Below are positions 1-8,177 of a stretch of DNA of 15,107 nt, piece after piece. The DNA comes from JBIOJM01 sp044450785 (GTDB taxonomy: Bacteria > Planctomycetota > Planctomycetia > Isosphaerales > Isosphaeraceae). The DNA is taken from NCBI GenBank assembly GCA_044450785.1, contig JBIOJM010000255.1:1-15107 (forward strand), written 5' to 3'. The position numbers and the translations under genes are program-made. The notes under the pieces were generated by a model. It was given only the letters and a program-made list of their open reading frames with translations. It was not told the origin of the DNA and did no database searches. Numbering within the stretch: position 1 is the stretch's first letter; each line of letters starts with the position of its first letter.

Positions 1-273
1 GCGGCACTGTGAATCGCCCTCGCTGTCGCGTCGGGCTGGTATCGGAGCCAGCCCTCGCTGGAGTGCGGGATCTCGTCGCGAGGCGGACCAGCGAGGTGGC
101 GATCAGCGAGGACTCTCGAAATTCCGCGCCAATTCGCAGTGGAACTCTTTCACCCTCTCTTTGCTCCACGACGAAGCTCGTTTTTACCCTCAGCTCCGCG
201 GAGCCGCTGGATCACTTCTAAGATTTTAGTTGACGTGGCATGCGGGCTCTTCCGCTCCTGCTCGCCCTCCGGC

Positions 274-279
274 TAGAAT
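274..279 (+). promoter_or_regulatory. Putative -10 box for the MoxR operon
   Basis: TAGAAT lies about 50 nt before the chosen MoxR start and matches the bacterial -10 consensus at five of six positions. No good -35 hexamer lies 16-18 nt upstream. TTGACG at 230-235 is too far away, at a spacing of 38 nt. A similar lone -10 (TATAAT) precedes the second transcription unit at 8178. Planctomycete -35 boxes are often poorly conserved, so this is a weak candidate. Confidence 0.3.
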
Positions 280-316
280 GTCTGAGGTTTGTCAGGGGTC
301 TGTCCGGATTGGCAAC

Positions 317-321
317 GGGAG
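317..321 (+). promoter_or_regulatory. Ribosome binding site deciding the MoxR start
   Basis: GGGAG ends 7 nt before the ATG at 329. The frame is also open to an ATG at 230, but that extension has no SD and reads as unconserved Ala/Pro/Arg-rich sequence. This site therefore favours 329 as the true start. Confidence 0.6.
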
Positions 322-328
322 TGTTTTC

Positions 329-1357
329 ATGGCGCAGCCTTCGAACCTGCCGTCTCACGAGCGCATGAGCGAGAACGACGTCGAGGCGATCGATCACTTG
401 CGGGATGCGTATGCCCGGCTGCGCAAGGAGCTCGGCAAGGTCATCGTCGGTCAACGCGACGTGATCGAGCGGTTGGCGATCTGTCTGTTCGCGAGGGGGC
501 ACGGCCTGTTGATGGGTGTGCCCGGGCTGGCCAAGACCCTGATGGTCAACAAGCTGGCCGAAACGATGTCGCTCAAGTTCAGCCGCATCCAGTTCACGCC
601 CGACTTGATGCCGATGGACATCACCGGGACCGACATCCTGCAGGATGCGCCCGACGGCCGCCGCGAGTTTCAGTTCGTGCACGGCCCTGTCTTCGCGAAC
701 ATCGTGCTGGCCGATGAGATCAACCGGGCCCCGCCCAAGACCCAGGCCGCGATGCTCGAGGCGATGCAGGAGCAGAACGTGACCGTGGTCGGCAAGTCGT
801 TCCACCTGGAAGCTCCCTTCCTGGTGCTGGCCACCCAGAACCCGATCGAGCAGGAGGGGACTTATCCCCTGCCCGAGGCGCAGCTCGACCGGTTCATGTT
901 CCTGATCGAGCTGGAGTATCCCTCGGAGGCCGAGGAGATTCAGATCGCCCGGACGACGACCGGCGAGGCGTTGCCGCGTCTGGATCACTTGATGACTCCG
1001 GCCGAGATCATCCGGCACCAGAGCCTGGTCCGGCGCGTGCCGGTGCCCGACCACATTTATTCCTACGCCGCCCGGCTGGTACGGAAGACCCGGCCCGGTG
1101 GTTCGACCGCACCGGCATGGCTCAAGCCGCTCGTCTCGTGGGGAGCCGGTCCCCGCGCGGTCCAGTACCTGATCCTGGGAGCCAAGGCCCGCGCGGCCCT
1201 GCTCGGCAGCTACATGGTGCGGCTCGAGGACATTCAGGAAGCCACCCTCCCCGTCCTGACGCACCGGATCATCACCACGTTCGCGGCCCAGGCCGAAGGG
1301 ATCGACGCCAAGAAAATCGTTCGACGCCTCCTCGAGGAGACGGACGCGGAACAGTAA
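329..1357 (+). CDS. MoxR-family AAA+ ATPase
   Basis: This cytoplasmic AAA+ ATPase of the MoxR/RavA class is 342 aa from the ATG at 329, normal for the family. Visible motifs are Walker A GVPGLAKT at about residues 63-70, Walker B IVLADEINR at about 125-133, sensor-1 ATQNP at about 168-172 followed by the family-typical EQEGTYPLPEAQLDRF, and the C-terminal lid motif SWGAGPRAVQYL. MoxR proteins are chaperone-like ATPases that act with VWA-domain partners to mature or activate target complexes. It is the first gene of an operon, and its TAA abuts the ATG of the DUF58 gene. That neighbour and the two membrane VWA-type proteins further on are the standard partners. The family call is very secure; the actual substrate is unknown. 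Confidence 0.97.
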   Translation: MAQPSNLPSHERMSENDVEAIDHLRDAYARLRKELGKVIVGQRDVIERLAICLFARGHGLLMGVPGLAKTLMVNKLAETMSLKFSRIQFTPDLMPMDITGTDILQDAPDGRREFQFVHGPVFANIVLADEINRAPPKTQAAMLEAMQEQNVTVVGKSFHLEAPFLVLATQNPIEQEGTYPLPEAQLDRFMFLIELEYPSEAEEIQIARTTTGEALPRLDHLMTPAEIIRHQSLVRRVPVPDHIYSYAARLVRKTRPGGSTAPAWLKPLVSWGAGPRAVQYLILGAKARAALLGSYMVRLEDIQEATLPVLTHRIITTFAAQAEGIDAKKIVRRLLEETDAEQ

Positions 1358-2269
1358 ATGTTTCCCGATCGCCAGTCACGGAGCTTTCTGGATCCCGGCG
1401 TGCTGTCGCGGCTGGCAGGTTTTCCTCTGCTGTCGCGCCGGCCGATGCAGGGGACGGTGTCGGGCCGGCACCCCAGCCCGCACCGGGGGTCGAGCGTCGA
1501 GTTCGCCGAGTATCGTAAATACGTGCCTGGCGACGATCTCCGGCGGCTCGATTGGCGGGCGTACGGGCGATCGGATCGGTTCTTCGTCAAGGAGTTCGAG
1601 GCCGACACCAACCTGCGCTGCTGTGTGGTGGTCGATACCAGCGGCTCGATGGGGTTTGGCTCCGGGGGTGTCACCAAGCTGGAATATGCCCGGCGGATCG
1701 CGGGCGCGCTCGGCCATCTGGCGCTCTTGCAGGGAGACGCGGTCGGCCTGGCCTGCGTGGCCCAGGGAATCGTTCGCAACATTCCTCCCCGTCGTAACCC
1801 GTCGCACTTGATGGCGATCTTTGACGTCCTCGAGCAGACTCAGCCGCAGGGCCAGACCCAGCTCGTGCCGGTGCTTCATGAGCTGGCGGAGACCATCTCG
1901 CAGCGAGCGCTCGTCGTCATCATCTCGGACCTGTTCGTCGAGCCGGACCTGCTGCGCGGCTGTTTCCAGCACCTGCGGTTCCGCAAGCACGACACGGCCA
2001 TCTTTCATCTGCTCGACGCCCAGGAGCTGGGCTTCGATTTCCGCCGGCCGATGCGGTTCCTCGACATGGAGGGCGGCCCGTCGATCTTCGCCGAGCCGAA
2101 CGAGATCGCTGAACGGTATCACAAGGCGGTCTCCGGTTATCTCGCGGGCTTGCAGCAGGTGGTCCTGGAATCGGCCGTCGATTACCATCGGGTCACACTC
2201 GACGAGAATTACGAACAGGTCCTCATTCGCTTTCTTGTCGGCCGGACGCGTTCGCGAGGCATGCGATGA
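1358..2269 (+). CDS. DUF58 domain protein (VWA-like MoxR partner)
   Basis: This 303-aa protein starts at the base after the MoxR stop codon, so it is probably translated by coupling. The DUF58 signature is clear: a GRHPSPHRGSSVEFAEYRKY stretch at about residues 36-55, then VPGDDLRRLDWRAYGRSDRF and KEFE. It continues into a VWA-like fold with the metal-site motif DTSGSM at 93-98 and a second acidic strand VIISDLF at about 187-193. No signal peptide or transmembrane segment is visible, so it probably sits in the cytoplasm or at the membrane surface, although other DUF58 proteins carry N-terminal TM helices. DUF58 proteins are near-universal neighbours of MoxR ATPases and are thought to link the ATPase to membrane VWA proteins. 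No molecular activity is established for this one. Confidence 0.95.
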   Translation: MFPDRQSRSFLDPGVLSRLAGFPLLSRRPMQGTVSGRHPSPHRGSSVEFAEYRKYVPGDDLRRLDWRAYGRSDRFFVKEFEADTNLRCCVVVDTSGSMGFGSGGVTKLEYARRIAGALGHLALLQGDAVGLACVAQGIVRNIPPRRNPSHLMAIFDVLEQTQPQGQTQLVPVLHELAETISQRALVVIISDLFVEPDLLRGCFQHLRFRKHDTAIFHLLDAQELGFDFRRPMRFLDMEGGPSIFAEPNEIAERYHKAVSGYLAGLQQVVLESAVDYHRVTLDENYEQVLIRFLVGRTRSRGMR

Positions 2270-4320
2270 GTTTTTTGCAGCCGATGCTGCTGGCGGCGCT
2301 CCCCTTGGTGGCCCTGCCGATCATCATTCACCTGATCAACCAGCGCCGGTATCAGACGATCCGCTGGGCCGCGATGATGTTTCTGCTTGCGGCCAACCGG
2401 ATGTCCCGCGGCTACGCCCGGCTGCGCCAGTGGCTGATCATGGCGTTTCGCATGGCCGCCATCGCCGCCTTGATCTTCGCCGTCAGCCGCCCGCTGGCGG
2501 GGGGCTGGCTCGGGCTGACGGCCGGCGGTCGCGCCGACACGACGATCATCCTGCTCGACCGATCTCCCAGCATGCAGCAGGTGGGAGCCGACGCGCGCGG
2601 CTCCAAGCTCGAGACGGGCCGCCGCCAGTTGGTCCAGACGCTCGAGACCTTGGGCTCGGCCCGCTGGGTGTTGATCGAGAGCACGACGGGCAAGCCGCGC
2701 GAGCTGGAGTCGATCGCTGACCTCTTGACCTCGGCGGACACGGGGCCGGCCAGCGCGTCGGCCGACCTGCCGGCGATGCTGCTGGCCGCGCGCGATTACA
2801 TCAAGGCCAACAAGGCCGGCCGCACCGAGATCTGGATCTGCTCGGACCTCCGCGAAAACGACTGGAACGCCGAGAGCGGGCGCTGGCAGGTCCTGCGCGA
2901 CGGGTTCCTCGAGCTCCCGCAGGGTGTCCGGTTTCACCTGCTCGCCTATCCCCAGACGGCTCCCGGCAACCTGTCGGTGCGCGTCACCGACGTGCGCCGG
3001 CGGAAGACCGGCGATCAAGCGGAGCTCCTGCTCACCCTCCGATTGGTTCGCGAAGGGGGGGCGGATGACAAGGAATCGGTCCCCGTCCAGTTCGAGATCG
3101 ATCAAGCACGATCCGAGGTGAGCGTCGAGCTGGCGGCGGGCGTGGCCGAGTTGAAGGATTACCGGATCCCGCTCGAAAAGGGCCGGGAGCGCGGCTGGGG
3201 CCGCGTCTCGATTCCGGCCGACTCGAATCCGGCGGATGACGACTTCTGGTTCGTCTTCGAACAGCCCGCGCCGCGGCGGGCGATCGTCGTCGTCGAGGAT
3301 CCGCCGGCCGCGCGGGCGCTCTCGCTCGCCGCGTCGATCTCTCCCGACCCGGCGCTCCGGTATGCCGCGGAAGTCGTCGCCCTCAATCAACTGGCGGACG
3401 TCGATTGGGACCAGGTCTCGCTGCTCTTGTGGCAGGCGCCGCTACCGGAGATCGAAGTGGGCAAGCAGATCCAGGCCTTCGTCGAGCGCGGCGGATCGGC
3501 GATCTTCTTCCCTGCGCGCGTACCCGGCAACGCCGAGCTCTTCGGCGTCCACTGGACGGCGTGGGTCCAAGAAAAGTCGGACGCCGCCGCGGTCGTGAGC
3601 TGGCGCGGCGATCAGGACTTGCTGGCTCATACTCAAAGCGGCATGCCGTTGCCGGTCGGTCGGCTTCAAATCCGGAAATACTGCGGCATCTCGGGTGAAG
3701 TGACGCCCCTGGCCAGCTTGCGCGGCGGAGCGCCGCTTTTGGCGCGGGTCACGACCAACCGCGGGTCCGCCTACTTCTGCACGACCACGCCGGCCACGGG
3801 TGATTCGTCGCTGGCGACCAACGGAATCGTCTTCTACGTGCTGGTCCAGCGCGCGCTGGCATCGGGCGCCGCGGTGCTGGGCAGCACGCGCCAGCTCACG
3901 GCCGGCGACCCGCCCCGCGACGATCCCACGGTGTGGAAGCGGGTGGCCGGTGCCCTTCTTGCGCTCTCGACCGATTTCCCGTTCCACCGGGGTGTCTACC
4001 AGGCGGGCGACCGGCTGCTGGCCGTCAATCGCGCGGCCGGTGAGGCGGGGGCGCCCGTGCTTGCCGACCGCCGCGTCACCGACTTGTTCCGGGGCCTCGA
4101 TTTCGCCCGGCTTGACGACCGCGCCGGCAGCGCCGGCTCGTTGATTCAGGAGGTCTGGCGGCTGTTCCTGGTCTCGATGATGGGGGCGATGCTGGTCGAG
4201 GCCGCCCTCTGTCTGCCCAAGCCGGCGAAGTCGCCTTTCGCTCCGCGAAAGGGCATGTTCTTTCGCGGAGCGAAAGACGACACAGAGACCTCCACGCTGC
4301 TGGGGGGGGCCGGGTCATGA
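2266..4320 (+). CDS. BatA-like membrane protein, degenerate VWA
   Basis: This 684-aa protein overlaps the DUF58 stop by ATGA, with GAGG 6 nt upstream of its start. The N-terminus is the aerotolerance-regulator (BatA) double-TM domain: TM1 at about residues 5-22, the IHLINQRRYQ linker, and TM2 at about 55-73. A VWA-like domain follows from about residue 91 with DRSPS at 98-102 and SDL at 193-195; no clear threonine of the metal site is seen, so metal binding is doubtful. From about residue 338 a region with VVVEDPPAAR and AFVERGGSAIFFP resembles the glutamine-amidotransferase-like fold of related planctomycete proteins. A third TM lies at about 630-649. The last 30 or so residues are odd: they include a 17-bp inverted repeat read in frame (SPFAPRKGMFFRGAK). 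Topology puts the VWA and GATase-like parts outside the cytoplasm. The function in MoxR/Bat-type envelope biology is inferred. Confidence 0.88.
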   Translation: MSFLQPMLLAALPLVALPIIIHLINQRRYQTIRWAAMMFLLAANRMSRGYARLRQWLIMAFRMAAIAALIFAVSRPLAGGWLGLTAGGRADTTIILLDRSPSMQQVGADARGSKLETGRRQLVQTLETLGSARWVLIESTTGKPRELESIADLLTSADTGPASASADLPAMLLAARDYIKANKAGRTEIWICSDLRENDWNAESGRWQVLRDGFLELPQGVRFHLLAYPQTAPGNLSVRVTDVRRRKTGDQAELLLTLRLVREGGADDKESVPVQFEIDQARSEVSVELAAGVAELKDYRIPLEKGRERGWGRVSIPADSNPADDDFWFVFEQPAPRRAIVVVEDPPAARALSLAASISPDPALRYAAEVVALNQLADVDWDQVSLLLWQAPLPEIEVGKQIQAFVERGGSAIFFPARVPGNAELFGVHWTAWVQEKSDAAAVVSWRGDQDLLAHTQSGMPLPVGRLQIRKYCGISGEVTPLASLRGGAPLLARVTTNRGSAYFCTTTPATGDSSLATNGIVFYVLVQRALASGAAVLGSTRQLTAGDPPRDDPTVWKRVAGALLALSTDFPFHRGVYQAGDRLLAVNRAAGEAGAPVLADRRVTDLFRGLDFARLDDRAGSAGSLIQEVWRLFLVSMMGAMLVEAALCLPKPAKSPFAPRKGMFFRGAKDDTETSTLLGGAGS
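4235..4276. repeat. 17-bp perfect inverted repeat inside a CDS
   Basis: The arms are 4235-4251 (CTTTCGCTCCGCGAAAG) and 4260-4276 (CTTTCGCGGAGCGAAAG), exact reverse complements around the 8-nt spacer GGCATGTT. Each arm is itself a small hairpin, CTTTCGC/GCGAAAG around 3 nt. The element is 42 bp, a multiple of three, and is translated as part of the BatA-like C-terminal tail downstream of the last TM helix. It looks like a REP/MITE-like unit inserted near the 3' end of the gene. Comparison with other genomes would be needed to show that it is dispersed. Confidence 0.9.
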
Positions 4321-6515
4321 CCGCTTCTCACTCGCTCACGTTCCTGGGCACGCCGTGGTCGACCGCCATCTCGGTCCTGATCGTGCTGGTGACGGCCGGC
4401 TTCTGTTTCGTCGCCTGGCGGCGCAGCGGTTTTCGCCGCTCGATGGGACTGCTCGAATCGTTGCGCCTGGGGCTCGTCGGCTTGGGCGCCTTGCTGCTCA
4501 ATCAGCCCGAATGGGTCGAGGAATTTCGCCCCGAGGAAAAGCCGTCGATCGCCGTGCTCTGGGACGCCTCGGCCAGCATGGACACGCGCGACGTGGTGCC
4601 CGCCGAACGCGCGGGGGCCGGCGCGGCCACTCGCCGCGAGGCGATCGCGCCCTTGACCGAGACGGCCACCTGGGACAGGCTCCGCGCGCGGATGAACGTC
4701 GTCATTCAGCCGTTTTCCGAGCCCAAGCCGGGTCACGGCACCGACCTGAACGAGCCGCTCACCCGGGCACCGCAGCGGATCCAGAACCTGCGCGGCATTG
4801 TGCTGGCCTCTGACGGCGACTGGAACGAAGGCTCGCCGCCGGTCCTGGCGGCCGCGCGGCTGAGGATGAGAGGCGTGCCGGTCTTCGCCGTGCCCGTCGG
4901 CAGCCGCACCCGGTTACCGGACGTCGAGCTCCTCTCCCTCGACGTCCCCACCTTCGGCGTGGCCGGCAAGTCGGTGCGGGTCCCGTTCTCGATCGACAGC
5001 TCGCTGCCGAGGGACTTCAGCACCACGGTCACCCTCCGTACGTCGGGCGGCGACGAGGTTTCGAAGGAGGTCCGCGTTCTCGCCATGAGCCGCACGAACG
5101 ATTGGCTCGTCTGGAAGCCCGGGGCGACCGGCGATTTCACGCTGACGCTCACGGTCCCCAGGCACGGCGACGAGACGTTGACCGACAACAACAAGCTGAC
5201 CGCCCCGATCTCGATTCGAGACGAGAAGCTCCGCGTGCTGGTCGTCGAGTCATATCCCCGGTGGGAGTACCGCTACCTCCGCAATGCCCTCTCACGCGAC
5301 CCGGGCGTCGAGCTGTCGTGCTTGCTGTTCCATCCCGGCCTCAGCAAGACCGGTGGCGGCAACAAGGACTACATCAAGCAGTTTCCCGCCGGCCTGGACG
5401 AGCTGTCCAAGTTTGACGTGGTGTTCCTGGGTGACGTGGGGGTGGAGGACGGGCAACTGACCGTCGAGCAATGCCGGCTGCTGAAGGGGCTGGTCGAACA
5501 CCAGGCGAGCGGGCTGGTATTCATCCCCGGCTGGCAGGGGCGGGAGCTGTCGCTGCTCGACACCGAGCTGGGCGACCTGTGCCCAGTCGTCCTGGACCCC
5601 GCCCAGCCAGGCGGCTGGGGTTCGCGCATCGCCAACCATTTCGAGCTGACGGAGTCCGGCCGCCGCAGCCTGCTCACGAAGCTTGCCGATACCCAGGACG
5701 ACAACGCCGAGGTCTGGGAGGGCCTGCCCGGCTTTCAATGGTATGCCCCCGCCCTTCGCGCCAAGGCCGGCAGCGATGTGCTTTGCGTCCACAAGGACGC
5801 GTCCAACGAATATGGCCGCCTGCCCCTCCTGGTCACGCGGACTTACGGCGCCGGCAAGGTCCTGTTCATGGGGACCGACGGCGCATGGCGATGGCGCAAG
5901 GGGGTCGAGGACAAGTACCATTATCGCTTCTGGGGCCAGGTGGTGCGCTGGATGGCCTACCAGCGGAACATGGCCAAGGGCGAGACCATGCGGCTCTATT
6001 ATGTTCCGGACCAGCCCCGGCTTCAGCAAACGCTCACGCTCCACGCCAACGTCATGGAGAAGAGCGGCGAGCCGCTCCACGGCGGCGAGGTCTCGGCGCG
6101 GATCACCGCCCCGTCGGGCAAATCGGAGCTGGTCCGCTTTGTGTCGGCCGGCGACGAGTGGGGCGAGTTCACGGCCCGGTACACGGCCCTCGAGGCGGGC
6201 AGCCACCGTGTCAAGCTCTTCTGCAAGGAGACCGGGGCCAGCCTGGAGGCTTCGTTCTTCGTGCAGGGCGTCGCGGCCGAGCAGTTGGGCCGGCCGGCCC
6301 GGCCGGAAGTGATGGAAGAGCTTGCGCGAGTGACCGGCGGCAAGGTCGTCGAGGCCGGCAAGCTGGATGAGGTCGTGCGGTCGCTGGCCGAGTTGCCCGA
6401 CCCCCCTCCCCTGGTTCGGCGCGTGCCACTCTGGTGCCACCCGGTGACGGCGGCGACCATGATCGGGCTCTTCGGTCTCTTCTGGGTGGGACGCAAGGTG
6501 ATCGGTCTGGTGTGA
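4317..6515 (+). CDS. VWA and GATase-like membrane protein
   Basis: This 732-aa integral membrane protein overlaps the previous gene by ATGA. TM helices lie at about residues 16-33 and 45-62, with a C-terminal one at about 707-724. A VWA domain follows the second TM and has what looks like a full metal site: D83-A-S85-A-S87 (WDASASM), GTD with T142, and ASDGD with D166. A beta-rich region spans about 205-300. From about residue 304 (KLRVLVVESYPRWEYRYLRN) to about 550 it has the class-I glutamine-amidotransferase-like fold common in planctomycete VWA proteins, including DVVFLGDVG, VFIPGW, and YGAGKVLFMGTDGAWRWR. I see no cysteine nucleophile elbow, so it is probably a binding rather than a catalytic domain. 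A beta domain at about 560-650 precedes the last TM. It is probably the main extracytoplasmic VWA partner of the MoxR ATPase; this is inference from operon context. Confidence 0.9.
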   Translation: MTASHSLTFLGTPWSTAISVLIVLVTAGFCFVAWRRSGFRRSMGLLESLRLGLVGLGALLLNQPEWVEEFRPEEKPSIAVLWDASASMDTRDVVPAERAGAGAATRREAIAPLTETATWDRLRARMNVVIQPFSEPKPGHGTDLNEPLTRAPQRIQNLRGIVLASDGDWNEGSPPVLAAARLRMRGVPVFAVPVGSRTRLPDVELLSLDVPTFGVAGKSVRVPFSIDSSLPRDFSTTVTLRTSGGDEVSKEVRVLAMSRTNDWLVWKPGATGDFTLTLTVPRHGDETLTDNNKLTAPISIRDEKLRVLVVESYPRWEYRYLRNALSRDPGVELSCLLFHPGLSKTGGGNKDYIKQFPAGLDELSKFDVVFLGDVGVEDGQLTVEQCRLLKGLVEHQASGLVFIPGWQGRELSLLDTELGDLCPVVLDPAQPGGWGSRIANHFELTESGRRSLLTKLADTQDDNAEVWEGLPGFQWYAPALRAKAGSDVLCVHKDASNEYGRLPLLVTRTYGAGKVLFMGTDGAWRWRKGVEDKYHYRFWGQVVRWMAYQRNMAKGETMRLYYVPDQPRLQQTLTLHANVMEKSGEPLHGGEVSARITAPSGKSELVRFVSAGDEWGEFTARYTALEAGSHRVKLFCKETGASLEASFFVQGVAAEQLGRPARPEVMEELARVTGGKVVEAGKLDEVVRSLAELPDPPPLVRRVPLWCHPVTAATMIGLFGLFWVGRKVIGLV

Positions 6516-6541
6516 TCGGCGCATCGAGACCAGGCCGGCTG

Positions 6542-6547
6542 AGGAGG
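6542..6547 (+). promoter_or_regulatory. Strong Shine-Dalgarno for secreted protein A
   Basis: AGGAGG lies 4 nt before the ATG at 6552, inside the run GAGGAGGAAGG. The spacing is slightly short, but the match to the anti-SD is the best in the window. It supports 6552 as the start even though this gives an unusually long N-region before the signal-peptide core. Confidence 0.6.
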
Positions 6548-6551
6548 AAGG

Positions 6552-7751
6552 ATGTTCTCCAGCGTTCGCCGAACATTCTGGGTCTCTTGTATCTCGGCGA
6601 GGAGCCGGCACCTGCTTGACTCAGCCAGGGATTTGCAGCTTCGGCTGGGGGTGAGCGTTTTCGTCTGCGCGCTTTTCACGTCGGCGCTCGTCGTTGCCCA
6701 GGTGCCCGGGACAGGGACCGTGCCGGTCGGGAGTTCGACCCGGACGGCGGTTCAAGAGAAAGTCGCAACGACGCCCGACAAGAAAGAGGGCGGCCGTCAG
6801 GACGTCAAGGGCAAGGCCCCGATCGCCACGCTTCCCGCAAGGGGAAACCAGGCCGATGCGGTTGCCGCGCGGGCGCTCGCGGCGGATCGACGGCGACAGA
6901 ATATGATCAAGCAATATACGACCATGGGACGACCGTTTGTGCGCGCCGAGCTCATTTTTGTTCGGCACATCTGTCGGATGAGCCAGGAAAAGCTCCGGCA
7001 GATCAGCCGGGAGGCCGGCGATGTGCTCAGCGACGTCGTCACCAAGATGGTCGACGCTCGGCTGCAGCCGACGATGTCGGTACGCAACAGACGATCGGTG
7101 GCGTTGAATCCCTACAACGGCAAGGTGCTGCAGGATGGCCTCACAGCCGTCATGAAAAAGCACCTCTCTGCCGAGCAATGGTCTCGCTACCAGGCAGAGC
7201 TCGACAAGCGGTATGCCAACCGAAAACAGGTTGCCGTTCGCTACTTCGTGGATGCTCTCGATCGCGACCTGTACTTGTCTGACGTGCAGCGTGCCACGCT
7301 GACCGACTCGTTGTCCGCTCATTGGGACGATGGTTGGAACGTCTATCTCGAGTATCTATTGCAAGGCAATCACTTCTACCCGTTCAATATCGATCATCTT
7401 GTCTTGCCCATCTTGAGCGAGGCGCAGAAGACAGCGTGGCAAGGTTCCCAGAAAGTCAATCTCGACTCGGTTTTCGGAGGAATCCTGGGACCGTTCGCGC
7501 AAGATAATGACGCCCTGGAGGAGGAGCTCGGCGAGGTCAAGAAAGCCGATCCGCGGAACGCCGAGACGGAGAGGCGCCGGATGGAGATGGAGGGGCGCCT
7601 GATGATTGAAGCCAGGGTTGGGGAAATAATAGAGCGGGAAGTCGAAGCACGGCAACGCGTCGAGGTACGGGAAGCCGAGATGAAGAAGATCGAGAGCAAG
7701 AAAGCCGAGACGAAGAAGGGCGTTGCGAATCAAGGCGCGGCGAAAGAATAA
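6552..7751 (+). CDS. Secreted LTXXQ-like paralogue A
   Basis: I do not recognise a named family. The 399-aa protein has a basic N-region of about 30 residues, a hydrophobic core (GVSVFVCALFTSALVVAQ, about 33-50) and a likely cleavage near 49-50. A Lys/Pro/Thr-rich linker leads into a helical body. It carries Cys141, then MSQEK (143-147), HLSAEQW (204-210), YLSDVQR (241-247) and ILSEAQK (287-293). The region from about 330 onward is charged (MEMEGRLMIEARVGEIIERE) and ends in a Lys-rich tail. It is closely related to protein B along about 120-337 and more distantly to C and D. It lies 36 nt behind the VWA/GATase gene, so it is probably co-transcribed. The repeated L-S/T-x-x-Q pattern recalls periplasmic CpxP/Spy-type helical proteins, but that relation is only a suggestion. 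A shorter start at a GTG near 6651 is possible. Confidence 0.82.
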   Translation: MFSSVRRTFWVSCISARSRHLLDSARDLQLRLGVSVFVCALFTSALVVAQVPGTGTVPVGSSTRTAVQEKVATTPDKKEGGRQDVKGKAPIATLPARGNQADAVAARALAADRRRQNMIKQYTTMGRPFVRAELIFVRHICRMSQEKLRQISREAGDVLSDVVTKMVDARLQPTMSVRNRRSVALNPYNGKVLQDGLTAVMKKHLSAEQWSRYQAELDKRYANRKQVAVRYFVDALDRDLYLSDVQRATLTDSLSAHWDDGWNVYLEYLLQGNHFYPFNIDHLVLPILSEAQKTAWQGSQKVNLDSVFGGILGPFAQDNDALEEELGEVKKADPRNAETERRRMEMEGRLMIEARVGEIIEREVEARQRVEVREAEMKKIESKKAETKKGVANQGAAKE

Positions 7752-7753
7752 GT

Positions 7754-7778
7754 TGTCCCAGTTTTCTCTTGTGGGACA
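7754..7778. terminator. Hairpin directly after gene A
   Basis: TGTCCCA (7754-7760) and TGGGACA (7772-7778) form a 7-bp stem with an 11-nt loop, starting 3 nt after the TAA of gene A. No T-tract follows at once, so it is not a canonical intrinsic terminator. A second perfect hairpin, GCCAGCG-T-CGCTGGC, follows at 7779-7793. The pair may end or protect the first operon's transcript. Confidence 0.35.
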
Positions 7779-7798
7779 GCCAGCGTCGCTGGCGCGTA

Positions 7799-8084
7799 TT
7801 GAAGTTGCGCTTTTTTTGATTTCGCCCCAAAGGGGCAGCGACATGCCAGCCCAGGGCAACGCCCTGGGATGCGGAAAACGTGATCACCCGTGCCCTGAAA
7901 GGGCGGAACATGGTGTTCAATCCCGGCGGTACTGCTCTTCATTTTCTATTGAGGCAGTGAGTCTGTCCTTGTTACGCCCTTTCAGGGCTCTGCTGACTCG
8001 TGTGCTTTGTCTGTTCCCAGGGCGATGCCCTGGGCTGATATGTTATGGCCCCTACGGGGCGAAATCCAAATAGCGCAACTTCAA
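7799..8084. repeat. Composite inverted-repeat element, ~286 bp
   Basis: The left arm (7799-7908) and right arm (7972-8084) are imperfect reverse complements around a centre of about 63 nt. Both arms start at the outside with TTGAAGTTGCGC, then GATTTCGCCCC, and end inside with GCCCTGAAAGGGC. Each arm carries three mini-hairpins in the same order: GCCCC-GGGGC (7824-7836; 8048-8060), CCCAGGGC-GCCCTGGG (7850-7868; 8016-8034) and GCCCT-AGGGC (7892-7904; 7976-7988). Similarity weakens between the hairpins, as expected when the stems are maintained. It encodes no credible protein and no transposase. It looks like a MITE-like or REP-doublet element of the kind scattered in planctomycete intergenic DNA; that comparison is from memory and unchecked. 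It separates gene A from the DUF4175-like gene. Confidence 0.85.
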
Positions 8085-8177
8085 AACTGGCGCGTCGGGT
8101 TTATGTGCCGGGAGAACTGCCGCGCAGAAACCGGATTCGGGGCTTCTTTTGGGTGGGACGCGGCCGGATCGGTCTTG

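Larger units (their letters stand above)
1..328. other. Upstream non-coding region with hairpins
   Basis: I see no convincing gene in this stretch. A 70-codon frame at 9-221 has no ribosome binding site and an arginine/serine-rich composition, so I do not call it. The stretch holds a possible hairpin at 33-54 (GGGCTGG, 8-nt loop, CCAGCCC), a perfect 12-bp palindrome GCTCCGCGGAGC at 193-204, and the putative -10 box listed separately. The palindrome shares the GCTCCGCG core with the inverted repeat at 4235-4276, which may mean that both come from one dispersed repeat family. That link is inference. Confidence 0.5.

Noticed and set aside
230..235. TTGACG as the -35 box for the MoxR operon
   Set aside because: It is 38 nt from the TAGAAT box, much too far for a sigma-70-type promoter.
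218..1264. Long minus-strand frame of 348 codons opposite the MoxR gene
   Set aside because: It is the antisense shadow of a strongly conserved AAA+ gene in high-GC DNA. Its product is rich in Arg/His/Gln with no family motif and no SD.
5292..6611. Minus-strand frame of 439 codons opposite the VWA/GATase gene
   Set aside because: The + strand carries clear VWA and TM signatures across the same bases, and the antisense product has no recognisable features.
7723..8073. Small + strand frame of 116 codons across the gap after gene A
   Set aside because: It consists of the inverted-repeat element read as protein and starts inside gene A. No SD.
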